Shown piece by piece: positions 27,920 to 36,796 of a stretch of DNA of 64,000 nucleotides. Each line of letters begins with the position of its first letter. Within the stretch, counting starts at the first letter, position 1. The DNA is from CAWCKS01 sp963763485. GTDB lineage: Bacteria > Pseudomonadota > Alphaproteobacteria > Rhizobiales > Xanthobacteraceae. A model generated the notes under the pieces. That model ran no database searches and was not told the DNA's origin. It saw nothing but the letters and a program-made list of their open reading frames with translations. The position numbers were made by a program, and so were the translations under genes. The DNA lies in contig CAVXOW010000008.1 of the NCBI GenBank assembly GCA_963763485.1, positions 1,178,001-1,242,000 of the forward strand, in the 5' to 3' direction.

Positions 27920-30900
27920 ATGCCAATTTCTGATTTGTCGCCGGTCGTTGCCGGAGGGCGCGCAGCAGGTGCCGGCGTGACGGCCGTGCTGGGGCCGACC
28001 AACACCGGCAAAACTCATCTGGCGATCGAGCGCATGCTCGCGCACTCGTCTGGCTTGATTGGCCTGCCGCTGCGACTGCTGGCGCGCGAGGTCTACAACA
28101 AGCTGGTGGATCGGGCCGGCGCCAATTCGGTGGCGCTGATTACCGGCGAAGAGAAGATCAAGCCGCCGAAGGCCAGGTTCTGGGTCTCGACCGTCGAGGC
28201 CATGCCACGCGACCTCGACGTCTCGTTTCTCGCTGTCGATGAAATCCAGATCTGCGCCGACCTCGAGCGTGGCCATGTCTTCACCGACCGTGTTCTGCAT
28301 CGCCGCGGCCGCGATGAAACCCTGATCCTGGGCGCCGCGACGATGCGCAACATCGTCGAACGGTTATTGCCCGGCATCAGCATCGTGACGCGGCCGCGCC
28401 TGTCGCAACTCTCGTTCAGCGGCGATCGCAAGATCACACGGCAGCCGCGGCGCACCGCGATCGTCGCGTTTTCGGCCGATGAAGTCTACGCCATCGCCGA
28501 GTTGATCCGCCGGCAGCGCGGCGGCGCCGCCGTTGTGATGGGTTCGCTCAGCCCGCGAACGCGCAATGCGCAAGTCGAGATGTTCCAGTCCGGCGAGGTC
28601 GACTACCTCGTGGCGACCGATGCCATCGGCATGGGTTTGAATCTCGACGTCGATCACGTCGCGTTTGCGTCCGACCGCAAATATGACGGCTACCAGTATC
28701 GCCGCCTGAATCCGTCGGAATTTGCCCAAATTGCCGGCCGTGCCGGGCGCGCCTCCCGTGACGGTACTTTTGGCACCACCGGCCGCTGCGCGCCGTTCGA
28801 GCCGGAATTGGTCAATGCGTTGCAGAATCACGCATTTGAAAGCGTGCGCCTGCTGCAATGGCGCAATTCGGCTCTGGATTTTTCGTCGCTCGGGGCGTTG
28901 CAGGCGACGCTAGCGATGACGCCAACGCACGAGGCGCTGGCTCGCGCGCCGATCGCCGAAGACATCCGCGTGCTCGACCATGCCGTGCGCGACACTGACA
29001 TCCGCGGACTGGCGCGGGATGCCGCCTCCGTCGAGCGACTGTGGGACGTCTGCCAGATCCCGGACTATCGCAAGATCGCACCGGCCGCCCATGCAGAGCT
29101 GGTAGCGACACTGTTCGCCTACCTGATGCGCGAGGGTCGAATTCCGGACGACTGGTATGCCGCGCAGGTCGCGCAGACCGACCGTGTCGATGGTGACATC
29201 GATACGCTGTCGGCGCGGATTGCGCAGATCAGGACCTGGACCTTTGCGGCAAATCGTCCGGACTGGCTGGGCGATCCCGAGCATTGGCAAGGTGTCACAC
29301 GCGCGGTAGAGGATAGGCTGTCGGACGCCCTGCACGATCGCTTGACCGAACGTTTCGTCGATCGCCGGACCAGCGTCCTGATGCGGCGGTTGCGGGAAAA
29401 TGCGGTTTTGAGCACGGAGATCAGCAAGACAGGCGACGTCGTCGTCGAGGGCCATGTCATTGGCCGTCTGGACGGCTTCATGTTTGCGCCCGACGCGGCA
29501 GAAGCCGGCAGTGAGGCAAAGGCGCTGCAGGCTGCCGCCCAGAAGGCCCTGGCCGGTGAGATCGACGCGCGCGCGGAGCGGCTTGGCAGCGCGCCGGACA
29601 CTCAGTTCGTGCTGACCGCAGACGGCACGATCCGCTGGGTCGGCGACGCCGTCGGCAGGCTTGTCAGCTCCGATTCAGACAATGTGCTGGTGCCGCGGAT
29701 CCGCATCGTTGCCGATGACCGGCTGGCCGGTGCATCGCGCGAAGCGGTCCAGACGCGGCTCGATCTCTGGCTGAAGACGCATGTCGAGAAGTTGCTGGGG
29801 CCGCTGTTCGAACTGTCGAAGGCCGAAGACGTCACCGGCATTGCCCGCGGCATCGCCTTCCAGCTCGTCGAGGCGCTGGGCGTGCTCGATCGCCAGAAGA
29901 TCTCCGCCGAAATCAAGGGCCTCGACCAGCCCGCGCGCGCATCGTTGCGCAAGTACGGAGTGCGGTTCGGTGCCTATCACATCTATATCCCGATCCTGCT
30001 CAAGCCGGCCGCGCGATCGCTCGCGCTGCAGCTCTCGGCCTTGAAACGCGGCGAAGCGGATACTGCGTCGCTTGCGGGCATTCAGCAGCTCGCAGGCAGC
30101 GGGCGCACGTCGTTTGCGATCGACAAGGAGATCGATCGCGATGCGTATCGGGCGCTGGGTTACAAGGTCTGCGGCGAACGCGCCGTTCGCGTCGATATCC
30201 TGGAACGGCTCGCCGACCTGATCCGCGCCGCACTGTCGTGGCGCGAGGGTTCGCCCGTGCCGAGGCCCGCCGGTGCGTTCGACGGTCGCTCGTTCACGGT
30301 GACCCAGGCGATGACCTCGCTCGTCGGTTCGACCGGGGAGGATTTTGCCGCGATGCTGCGCTCGCTTGGCTATCGCATGGACCGCCGTCCGCCTCTGCCG
30401 CCGGCACCTGAGCCGCCGTCTGCAGCTGTCGAGGAAGCGGCTGTTGCGACCGTGGATGCTGCCGAACATGCGTCCGCCGAGCCGACGACTGCATCTGAAC
30501 CGCCTGCAGCAGGTGAGGCATTCACTGCCGCAGCGGCCGAAGAGGTCGCACCTGTCGCCGTCGCTGCGGAGCATTCACGCGAGGATGATCATCAGGACGT
30601 GTCGGTCGCCAGCGCGCCTGAGACGATCGTCGATGCGCCAATCGTTGAAACGCCAGCGGCTACCGTGCCTCCGGTCGCGCCAGAAGCGGCCGACGTCGCA
30701 GCTGCGGACAGCACTCCGGCGGCAACCGCGGAGCCGACAGTGGCTGCGGCGCCTGAGCTGGTCGAAGTCTGGCGTGCTGGTGGGCGGTTCGAGGATCGGC
30801 GTCCACGGCATGAACGGCATCGCCATCACCGACCTCAGCCGCCCTCCGAGGCGCAGGCGGGTGATGCGGCGGCCGAGGCCAGCGGCAAGGCCGAAGGCGC

Positions 30901-31240
30901 GCACAAAGAACATCGCCGGCGACGACGCCGTCACGGCGATCGGCCGCGGCCGGACGTTGGTGCTCCCGCGCCTGCCGAGGGCGCGACCGCCGCTGCGATT
31001 GCTGCAGCGCCTGCCGAGGGCGCTTCAGCGGAGGCGCCCGACAAGCAGCGCCGCGAGCGCAATGAGGGTCGCCGCGGTGACCACCACGATCGTCATCGCG
31101 ATAAACGCGGTCACCAACGGCGAGAGCGTGACTTCACCCCGCGCCCGCCGCGCGAACGGCCGATCGATCCGAATTCGCCGTTTGCCAAGCTCGCGGCGCT
31201 GAAAGAGCAACTCGAGAGCAGGGCCAAGGAGAAGCGATAG
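27920..31240 (+). CDS. SUV3-like ATP-dependent RNA helicase with a long disordered tail
   Basis: A 1106-residue superfamily 2 helicase related to mitochondrial SUV3. Walker A is GPTNTGKT at 25-32, the DEAD-box equivalent is FLAVDEIQICADLE, and motif VI is AQIAGRAGRASRDG. Segment PRTRNAQVEMFQSGEVDYLV and GMGLNLDVDHVAFASDRKYD belong to the second RecA-like domain. From about residue 800 the protein becomes a low-complexity Ala/Pro/Glu/Val tail and then a basic Arg/His/Lys region (HERHRHHRPQPPSE, EHRRRRRRHGD), ending PFAKLAALKEQLESRAKEKR. The tail probably binds RNA. The S4 gene follows 36 bases downstream in the same direction. Confidence 0.9.
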   Translation: MPISDLSPVVAGGRAAGAGVTAVLGPTNTGKTHLAIERMLAHSSGLIGLPLRLLAREVYNKLVDRAGANSVALITGEEKIKPPKARFWVSTVEAMPRDLDVSFLAVDEIQICADLERGHVFTDRVLHRRGRDETLILGAATMRNIVERLLPGISIVTRPRLSQLSFSGDRKITRQPRRTAIVAFSADEVYAIAELIRRQRGGAAVVMGSLSPRTRNAQVEMFQSGEVDYLVATDAIGMGLNLDVDHVAFASDRKYDGYQYRRLNPSEFAQIAGRAGRASRDGTFGTTGRCAPFEPELVNALQNHAFESVRLLQWRNSALDFSSLGALQATLAMTPTHEALARAPIAEDIRVLDHAVRDTDIRGLARDAASVERLWDVCQIPDYRKIAPAAHAELVATLFAYLMREGRIPDDWYAAQVAQTDRVDGDIDTLSARIAQIRTWTFAANRPDWLGDPEHWQGVTRAVEDRLSDALHDRLTERFVDRRTSVLMRRLRENAVLSTEISKTGDVVVEGHVIGRLDGFMFAPDAAEAGSEAKALQAAAQKALAGEIDARAERLGSAPDTQFVLTADGTIRWVGDAVGRLVSSDSDNVLVPRIRIVADDRLAGASREAVQTRLDLWLKTHVEKLLGPLFELSKAEDVTGIARGIAFQLVEALGVLDRQKISAEIKGLDQPARASLRKYGVRFGAYHIYIPILLKPAARSLALQLSALKRGEADTASLAGIQQLAGSGRTSFAIDKEIDRDAYRALGYKVCGERAVRVDILERLADLIRAALSWREGSPVPRPAGAFDGRSFTVTQAMTSLVGSTGEDFAAMLRSLGYRMDRRPPLPPAPEPPSAAVEEAAVATVDAAEHASAEPTTASEPPAAGEAFTAAAAEEVAPVAVAAEHSREDDHQDVSVASAPETIVDAPIVETPAATVPPVAPEAADVAAADSTPAATAEPTVAAAPELVEVWRAGGRFEDRRPRHERHRHHRPQPPSEAQAGDAAAEASGKAEGAHKEHRRRRRRHGDRPRPDVGAPAPAEGATAAAIAAAPAEGASAEAPDKQRRERNEGRRGDHHDRHRDKRGHQRRERDFTPRPPRERPIDPNSPFAKLAALKEQLESRAKEKR

Positions 31241-31276
31241 CGCATGATCCGCGTCGCTTCTCGCCGCGTTTAGCGA

Positions 31277-31540
31277 ATGGATCGCCAGCGCATCGACAAG
31301 TGGCTGTGGCACGCGCGGATCGTCAAGACGCGAACCTCGGCGGCGGCTCTCGTGACCGGTGGCCGTGTCAGGGTCAACGGCAGCCGGATCGTTGCTCCGG
31401 GCCACGCATTGAAGATCGGTGATGTCGTCACCACCGCGCTCGACGGCCGCGTCTGTGTGTGGCGCGTCGAGCAATTCTCTGAACGCCGCGGCGATGCGGA
31501 GGCCGGGCGGGCACTCTATATCGACATGGACAAGGCCTAG
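31277..31540 (+). CDS. S4-domain RNA-binding protein (Hsp15-like)
   Basis: An 87-residue protein with an S4 RNA-binding domain in its first 65 residues: QRIDKWLWHARIVKTRTSAA, LVTGGRVRVNG and GHALKIGDVVT are characteristic. Hsp15 relatives bind 50S subunits that carry a stalled nascent chain. The C-terminal part, WRVEQFSERRGDAEAGRALY, is the usual end of alphaproteobacterial versions. It lies between the helicase and fdxA, a conserved order in this group, which points to RNA or ribosome metabolism. Confidence 0.87.
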   Translation: MDRQRIDKWLWHARIVKTRTSAAALVTGGRVRVNGSRIVAPGHALKIGDVVTTALDGRVCVWRVEQFSERRGDAEAGRALYIDMDKA

Positions 31541-31693
31541 CGCAGGCGCAAGGCGCTGGACGCCGCGCTTCGGCGCTGCCTCCGTGCACTTTTGCGACGC
31601 GGCGTGCATTGCTGGGCGGCTGGCGATTCGCTTGCGATGCCAGACGTCCTGCGCTAGGCCATCGCTCGAATTACGCGGGGTCCGGAGCTACCG

Positions 31694-32032
31694 ATGACTT
31701 ATGTCGTCACCGAGAACTGTATCAAGTGCAAGTACACCGACTGTGTCGAAGTCTGTCCGGTTGATTGCTTCTACGAAGGCGAAAACATGCTCGTCATTCA
31801 TCCGGACGAGTGTATCGACTGCGGTGTCTGCGAACCCGAATGCCCGGCCGAGGCGATCAAGCCCGATACCGAGCCGAATCTGGAGAAATGGCTCGCAGTG
31901 AATGCCGAATACGCCAAGACCTGGCCGAACATCACGGAAAAGAAGGAACAGCCCGAGGGGGCTGAGGAGCACGACGGTGAGGAAGGCAAGTTCGAGAAAT
32001 TTTTTTCTGCGAAGCCCGGCTCCGGCGATTAA
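31694..32032 (+). CDS. fdxA: 7Fe-type ferredoxin FdxA
   Basis: A 112-residue low-potential ferredoxin with a [3Fe-4S] and a [4Fe-4S] cluster. The cysteines are visible at 9, 12, 17, 21 and 25 (ENCIKCKYTDCVEVCPVDCF) and at 40, 43, 46 and 50 (DECIDCGVCEPECPAEAI). The C-terminal extension EKWLAVNAEYAKTWPNIT and an acidic tail are normal for FdxA of Rhizobiales. An ATTACGCGGGGTCCGGAGCT leader precedes the start; GGAG is the likely ribosome-binding site. It is followed by carD after 253 bases. Confidence 0.95.
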   Translation: MTYVVTENCIKCKYTDCVEVCPVDCFYEGENMLVIHPDECIDCGVCEPECPAEAIKPDTEPNLEKWLAVNAEYAKTWPNITEKKEQPEGAEEHDGEEGKFEKFFSAKPGSGD

Positions 32033-32154
32033 GCTTTCCTCGTCCTTGTACTGAGGGGCAAGGATCGAACCTGATACACCCTTCCGCGCTTAACCCTGCG
32101 CTACATTTGTGATCGCCTGGACGCCCTAAATGGGGCGCTTGGGGTCACAAATCA

Positions 32155-32191
32155 TTGATTTTTCCGGGAAATGTGCTATTTTTGGCACATT
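32155..32191 (+). promoter_or_regulatory. Predicted carD promoter overlapping an inverted repeat
   Basis: TTGATT at 32155-32160 and TATTTT at 32177-32182 are 16 bases apart and could be the -35 and -10 boxes. The -10 box sits inside the inverted repeat AATGTGC-TATTTTTG-GCACATT (32170-32191; 7-bp arms). A protein binding the repeat would block the promoter. The carD start is about 95 bases downstream. The rest of the 253-base gap after fdxA shows no gene. Confidence 0.45.
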
Positions 32192-32285
32192 CGAACAAGT
32201 TGGAGCCGATCATCGGCGGTCTGTAGCCCGATCGGGTTCCCCGGCAAAACCGAGAACAGGAGCGTGGCGGTTCCACGCATAAGTT

Positions 32286-33266
32286 GTGTCAGCAAAAACC
32301 GCGCGTAAAAAGAGTGGTTCCAAGGGTCTGAAGAAGACCGCCAAGGCCTCGGCCAGCCGAGCGCCGTCCAAAGACCATGGCCGGTCTGCGAAGAGCAAGT
32401 CTTCGCGGGATCAGGTCCATGCGAAATCCAAGACAGCAGCAAGAAGTGTAATGGCCAAAACTGCCGCCCAAAAGACCGCCTCCCAGAAGACTGCAAAACA
32501 CGCCGCGAAACCGGCTGCCAAGACGATCAAGCACCCCCCGAGCAAGGTTCCGGCCAAGGCCGCTGCGCACAAGCCCAAGGTCGCAGCGCCGGCCAAGGTG
32601 GCCGCGAAGCCCGTGGCGACCGCACCCAAGGTCGAGGAGGTCCGCAAGCCGATGACCCACAAGCTCGGCTTCAAAGTCCACGAGTTTGTGGTCTATCCGG
32701 CCCACGGGGTCGGCCAGATCCAGTCGATCGAGGAGCAGGAGATCGCCGGCCTCAAGCTTGAGCTGTTCGTCATCAACTTCATCAAGGACAAGATGACGCT
32801 GCGCGTGCCGACCTCGAAAATCGCCAATGTCGGCATGCGCAAGCTGTCCGACCCGGCGCTGGTGAAGAAGGCGCTCGAGACCCTGAAGGGCCGTGCCCGC
32901 ATCAAGCGCACGATGTGGTCGCGCCGCGCCCAGGAGTACGAAGCGAAGATCAATTCCGGCGATATCGTCGCGATCGCCGAAGTGGTGCGTGATCTCTACC
33001 GCTCGGAATCGCAGCCGGAGCAGTCCTACAGCGAGCGACAGCTCTATGAAGCTGCGCTCGATCGGCTGTCGCGCGAGATCGCGGCCGTGCAGCACATGAC
33101 CGAGACCGAGGCGGTGAAGGAGATCGAGCAGAACCTCGCCAAGAGCCCGCGTCGCGGCGTCAAGGCCGAAAGCGAAGGCGAGACCGACGGTGACGTCGAT
33201 GCCGAGGGCGAAGAGACAGATGCCACCGACGGTGACGACACCGTCACCGAGGACGAGGCCGCCTGA
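32286..33266 (+). CDS. carD: CarD family transcriptional regulator
   Basis: A protein of up to 326 residues. The CarD/TRCF RNA-polymerase-interaction domain lies at about 120-190 (KLGFKVHEFVVYPAHGVGQI, then IEEQEIAGLKLELFVINF), followed by the helical DNA-contact domain (WSRRAQEYEAKINSGD, YRSESQPEQSYSERQLYEAA). The first 110 residues are a Lys/Ala-rich histone-like tail (AKTAARKKSGSKG, AAQKTASQKTAKHAAK), and the last 40 are acidic. CarD stabilises open promoter complexes, notably at ribosomal genes. The GTG at 32286 is the first usable start. A strong terminator follows. Confidence 0.9.
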   Translation: MSAKTARKKSGSKGLKKTAKASASRAPSKDHGRSAKSKSSRDQVHAKSKTAARSVMAKTAAQKTASQKTAKHAAKPAAKTIKHPPSKVPAKAAAHKPKVAAPAKVAAKPVATAPKVEEVRKPMTHKLGFKVHEFVVYPAHGVGQIQSIEEQEIAGLKLELFVINFIKDKMTLRVPTSKIANVGMRKLSDPALVKKALETLKGRARIKRTMWSRRAQEYEAKINSGDIVAIAEVVRDLYRSESQPEQSYSERQLYEAALDRLSREIAAVQHMTETEAVKEIEQNLAKSPRRGVKAESEGETDGDVDAEGEETDATDGDDTVTEDEAA

Positions 33267-33292
33267 GCTAAGTCTCACTTTCACAAGCAAAC

Positions 33293-33323
33293 GAAAAGCC
33301 CGGTCATTTGACCGGGCTTTTTT
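33293..33323. terminator. Bidirectional rho-independent terminator
   Basis: AAAAGCCCGGTCA and TGACCGGGCTTTTTT form a 10-12 bp stem with a small loop and T runs in both directions. It separates the converging carD gene (plus) and M48 protease gene (minus). Confidence 0.9.
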
Positions 33324-33345
33324 GTTGCGCGCGTTGGGTCACAGG

Positions 33346-34845
33346 CTAGTCGACCACGATCTTGACCCGGTCGCGCGGCTTGATCGCGGCGTGGGTATCG
33401 AGCCCATTCAGCACACGGAAGCGATCGAGTTGGTGGTCGACGCTCGCCATTCGGTGCGACATCGAATCGACGGTATCGCCGGGCTGCACCGTGATCACCT
33501 TCAGCCGCAGCGGCCGGGCCGACTGGATCTCGGCGAGCGTCAGGCGGCGGAACGAATTAACGGACTCGCGAAAGCTGCGATCGCCTTCAGACTTGGTCTT
33601 GGCCGCGAAGATGAAACGATAGACGTCACTGCCGAAGCGAAGCACGTAGATGCGGAACTGCCAGTCCTCGCCACGGGCAACTGCGGTCGATCCGGGAAAG
33701 CCGTTGATGGTCACGTCCTCGACAGTCGCCTTGTCGACGCCGTCCATCCAGCCTGAGGTCAGGTAATCGCCCAGCGATTGTTCGGCCGCAACGCGCACGA
33801 CGTCGAACCGCATCGCCTGCGTGCCGCCCTCGCGCACGCCGATCACAGCCTGTGCCGTGTTGTCGAGGGTGAAGCCGTCTGGCGCCGTAAAGGTGAAGCC
33901 GAGCTTTGGGTGCAGGAAGCGGCGGCCGCGGACAAAGCCCTCGCTCGGGTCTTCGCCATAGATCATGCCGTCGAGCGAGGCGAGATAGGCTTCGTGGTCG
34001 CGCTCGCCGCCCTCGGGCGCGGAAAACTGCCGCGCATTGGCTTGCGCGTTCTGGATGCGGTCGGGCGTTGCCGGATGCGAGGACAGGAAGTCCTGCGTAC
34101 GCGGATCGGCGGGGTTGCGTGCAGCCTTCAGCGCCGCGTTCCGCTCCATCGCGGTCAGGAAACGCGAGGCCCCATAGGGGTCGAAGCCGGCACGGGCGGA
34201 AATGCCGACGCCGATGCCGTCGGCTTCGAATTCCTGGGCGCGTGAAAAGCTCGCCAGTGTCAGTTTCGACTTGGCAAGCGCCAGTGCGGTGAGGTCGGGA
34301 TCGTTGCCCATGTCGCTGACCACGCGGCTCACGATGGCGGCCTGCTTGACCTGCTCTTCGCGGATCGTCGCGTGCTTGGCGATCACGTGCGCCATCTCGT
34401 GCGACAGCACGGAGGCGAGTTCCGATGTGTCGGTCGCAAGCGCGACCAGCCCGCGGGTGACGTAAAGCTGCCCGGTCGGCAGCGCGAAGGCGTTGACGGC
34501 GGCCGAATTCAGGATCGTGACCTTGTAGGCGAGGTCGGGCCGCTCGGAGGCCGCGACCAGCCGGTTGACGGTCTTGGTGATCAGCTCTTCCAGTGCGGGG
34601 TCGTCATAAGCGCCACCATAGGCGGCGAGGATCCGGTCGTGCTCTTTTTCGGTCGCCGGCGTCTGCGGCATCATCAGGCGCGCCGGCTTTGGCGCCGTCG
34701 TCTGCGGCGCCGGCGCCACCGCAAAGCGGTTCATATCGCCACAGGCGGCCAGCGTCACCCCAAACGCCAAAAGCGCCGCGACGCCAAGCGCCCGGCGCAT
34801 TCCACTTGAAGCCTGAAGTCCCCAACGCCCTTTCGCGGCCATCAC
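33346..34845 (-). CDS. M48 family metalloprotease lipoprotein with a LysM-like tail
   Basis: A 499-residue zinc protease of the BepA/YfgC kind, which checks outer-membrane protein assembly. The lipobox LAAC ends at Cys35. The zinc site is His149-Glu-x-x-His153 (SHEMAHVIAKHA), and the third ligand is expected at Glu in QEFEADGIG. SSHPATPDRI follows the domain. After a linker, a beta-rich region (about 315-440) and a C-terminal LysM-like segment, TVQPGDTVDSMSHRMAS, may hold it to peptidoglycan. A second ATG at codon 16 (MRRALGVAAL) sits nearer the signal peptide and may be the real start. Confidence 0.9.
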   Translation of the reverse strand: MMAAKGRWGLQASSGMRRALGVAALLAFGVTLAACGDMNRFAVAPAPQTTAPKPARLMMPQTPATEKEHDRILAAYGGAYDDPALEELITKTVNRLVAASERPDLAYKVTILNSAAVNAFALPTGQLYVTRGLVALATDTSELASVLSHEMAHVIAKHATIREEQVKQAAIVSRVVSDMGNDPDLTALALAKSKLTLASFSRAQEFEADGIGVGISARAGFDPYGASRFLTAMERNAALKAARNPADPRTQDFLSSHPATPDRIQNAQANARQFSAPEGGERDHEAYLASLDGMIYGEDPSEGFVRGRRFLHPKLGFTFTAPDGFTLDNTAQAVIGVREGGTQAMRFDVVRVAAEQSLGDYLTSGWMDGVDKATVEDVTINGFPGSTAVARGEDWQFRIYVLRFGSDVYRFIFAAKTKSEGDRSFRESVNSFRRLTLAEIQSARPLRLKVITVQPGDTVDSMSHRMASVDHQLDRFRVLNGLDTHAAIKPRDRVKIVVD

Positions 34846-34868
34846 CCGCTTTCCGAGAAGAACAACTG

Positions 34869-35684
34869 CTACCTGTTGTCGCCCACCAACTCAATCTGCC
34901 CAGGTCCGAGCGCCTCGATCCTTGGACCGGTCCGCTGCTCGACGAAGCCGCGCACCCGCACGGTTCGGTTTTCGAGCGTTTTCAGGGCGATGCCCCAAGC
35001 GTCGAACCGCCGGATCATGCGCCTCGAAATGGTCACGGCAAAGCCTTCAGTCCAGCGTCGGCCAAAATTGACATAAATGGTCCCGCCAGCCTCGCGGACC
35101 GACGCAATCTTGCCTTCGGCGACAACAAACTGCCCCATCCACGGCCAAATATCGCCCGGTCTTTCCGTGTTTTTTATGGCGGCGGCATCGGCCCAGACCC
35201 CGCGCCGGGCCCGCCGCGCCGCGGCCTCGTGCTCCAGAAGTTCCATTGCGCAGTCCTTGTTGTCGCTATCGGCAACGTCACCGGAGAAGACAACCGCGCC
35301 CTGGTCGACCAGCTGGCTTTGAATCGAGTTCGACGCGCCGCCGGCAAAGGCCAGAGCGGCCAGCCGGCCGTAGCGGTCCGGTCTGGCGTTCGGGCCGCGC
35401 AAGATCACGTCGCGATCAAGCAGCAATTTTTCGAGCGCCGTTCGATCTTGAGGCACCCCGGCGGCCGCCGTACCCGGCAGTTCGACCCCGGCAAGCCTGA
35501 CCTGTTGCCCATCGTCGAGCTTGAAGGTACGCGCGTCGATCACCGCAGTGACGCGGCCCTGTCCGATCACGGCGAAATCGCACCCGGCCAGCGCGGGACG
35601 TAACCCGAGCGCCAGCAAAGCAACGGCGACGGAACACGCCCGGCATGACGGCCGATGGCGTCGACGTCCTCGAGGTCGCAGCAT
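34869..35684 (-). CDS. Exported SNase-fold protein with altered active site
   Basis: A 271-residue exported protein with a thermonuclease-like OB fold at about 40-160. The signal peptide spans about 14-33 (ACSVAVALLALGLRPALAG). The SNase signature usually reads like VRLxGIDxPE; here it is VRLAGVELPG, so the calcium-binding Asp and the catalytic Glu are changed. The second motif DRYGRLAALAF is kept. It could be an inactive binding protein or a divergent nuclease. It is 23 bases after the M48 gene start on the same strand, so the two may share a transcript. Confidence 0.75.
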   Translation of the reverse strand: MLRPRGRRRHRPSCRACSVAVALLALGLRPALAGCDFAVIGQGRVTAVIDARTFKLDDGQQVRLAGVELPGTAAAGVPQDRTALEKLLLDRDVILRGPNARPDRYGRLAALAFAGGASNSIQSQLVDQGAVVFSGDVADSDNKDCAMELLEHEAAARRARRGVWADAAAIKNTERPGDIWPWMGQFVVAEGKIASVREAGGTIYVNFGRRWTEGFAVTISRRMIRRFDAWGIALKTLENRTVRVRGFVEQRTGPRIEALGPGQIELVGDNR

Positions 35685-35718
35685 TGTTGGTCCAACGCCG
35701 ATCGATTGTTCCGGCGCC

Positions 35719-36561
35719 TTAGCCCTTGGTTCGCGCCTGTTCGCGCTGGTAGCGCTCGAGCGCGACCTGCACCATTGGCTTGCGCCGTCCCTCCGCGGCC
35801 TTCACCGCGTAACCTGGATCTTTCTCGCCGGTGTGGCGCACGATATAGGTCGAATGCGCATTGTGGATGTGAGCAGTGAAGCCTTGGGCATCGAGCGCCT
35901 GGTTGATCGCCAGCTTGGTCATGCGCAGATCGAATGGATCGTTCTGCGCGACGTCGCGCGCGTAGGCCATGGTCTCCTCCATCAAATTGGCACGCGGGAT
36001 GACGCGGTTAACGAGGCCGAGCTCCTTCGCCTGCTCGGCATTGATGAAGCGGCCGTGAAACAGGATTTCCTTGGCGCGACGGGGATGGATGTCATAGGGA
36101 ATTGAGAAATACTGGAACATCGATCCGAGGAACAACGCGTCATCGGATGCGAAGATGATGTCGGCGGTCGATGCCACCATCCAGCCGCCGAAGATGCAGT
36201 AGCCTTGAACTGCGCAGATCATCGGCTTCTGAACGTTGCGCCAACGCAGGTGCGTCTCCACCATGCTGCCGTAGGTCAGGTCGAAGAAGCCGCGCACACC
36301 GTCCTCGACATGTTGGTCCTTGTACGCCACCTGCTCGGGCGTGCCGAGATCATGTCCAGCTGACCAGTGATCGCCGGCGCCCGACAAGACGATAACGCGG
36401 ACATCGCGATCGTTGCCGGCTTTGGTGATCGCCTCATCGAGTTGAAACAGCAGTGGTGTGCTCTGGCTGTTTCGGTAGCGCGGACGGTTGACCGTAATCC
36501 TGGCGACGCGGTCTTCGACCTCGTAAAGGATATGCTGCGGAATTTCCTGGGCCTGGCTCAC
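35719..36561 (-). CDS. Enoyl-CoA hydratase/isomerase family protein
   Basis: A 280-residue crotonase-fold enzyme acting on an acyl-CoA. A GTG at 36561 is chosen because AAGGAG lies 6 bases before it. The first oxyanion segment is AGDHWSAGHDLG, the second is AVQGYCIFGGWMVA. The loop that normally carries the catalytic Glu (PGxGGTQ) is replaced by FQYFSIPYDIHPRRAKEILF, a pattern I associate with a distinct subgroup. Ring-opening, isomerisation or hydration are all possible. It is divergent from the next crotonase gene, sharing a 235-base gap. Confidence 0.83.
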   Translation of the reverse strand: MSQAQEIPQHILYEVEDRVARITVNRPRYRNSQSTPLLFQLDEAITKAGNDRDVRVIVLSGAGDHWSAGHDLGTPEQVAYKDQHVEDGVRGFFDLTYGSMVETHLRWRNVQKPMICAVQGYCIFGGWMVASTADIIFASDDALFLGSMFQYFSIPYDIHPRRAKEILFHGRFINAEQAKELGLVNRVIPRANLMEETMAYARDVAQNDPFDLRMTKLAINQALDAQGFTAHIHNAHSTYIVRHTGEKDPGYAVKAAEGRRKPMVQVALERYQREQARTKG

Positions 36562-36796
36562 GGTCGTCTCCTTTTCAAGCACATCACTGTTGCATTTCGA
36601 TGCAATCGAAGCGGCACCAGATCTGGGACAGCCGCCTCAAATGCTTCGAGGCAAGCCTAGACGCCGGGCGGGGATTGGCAATCGCGGGCGTATGCAAATC
36701 CTCGATGAGGCCCATGCGAAGGGCAATTTCTGTTTCCCTTCCGCGAAAACTCGCGCCATTGTCGGTCCCAACAAACAATCCAACCGGAGGAAAACG

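Noticed and set aside
32050..32110. A tRNA-like T-arm (GGTTCGATCC on the minus strand)
   Set aside because: The stem has only partial pairing, and no anticodon arm, D-arm or acceptor stem could be built around it.
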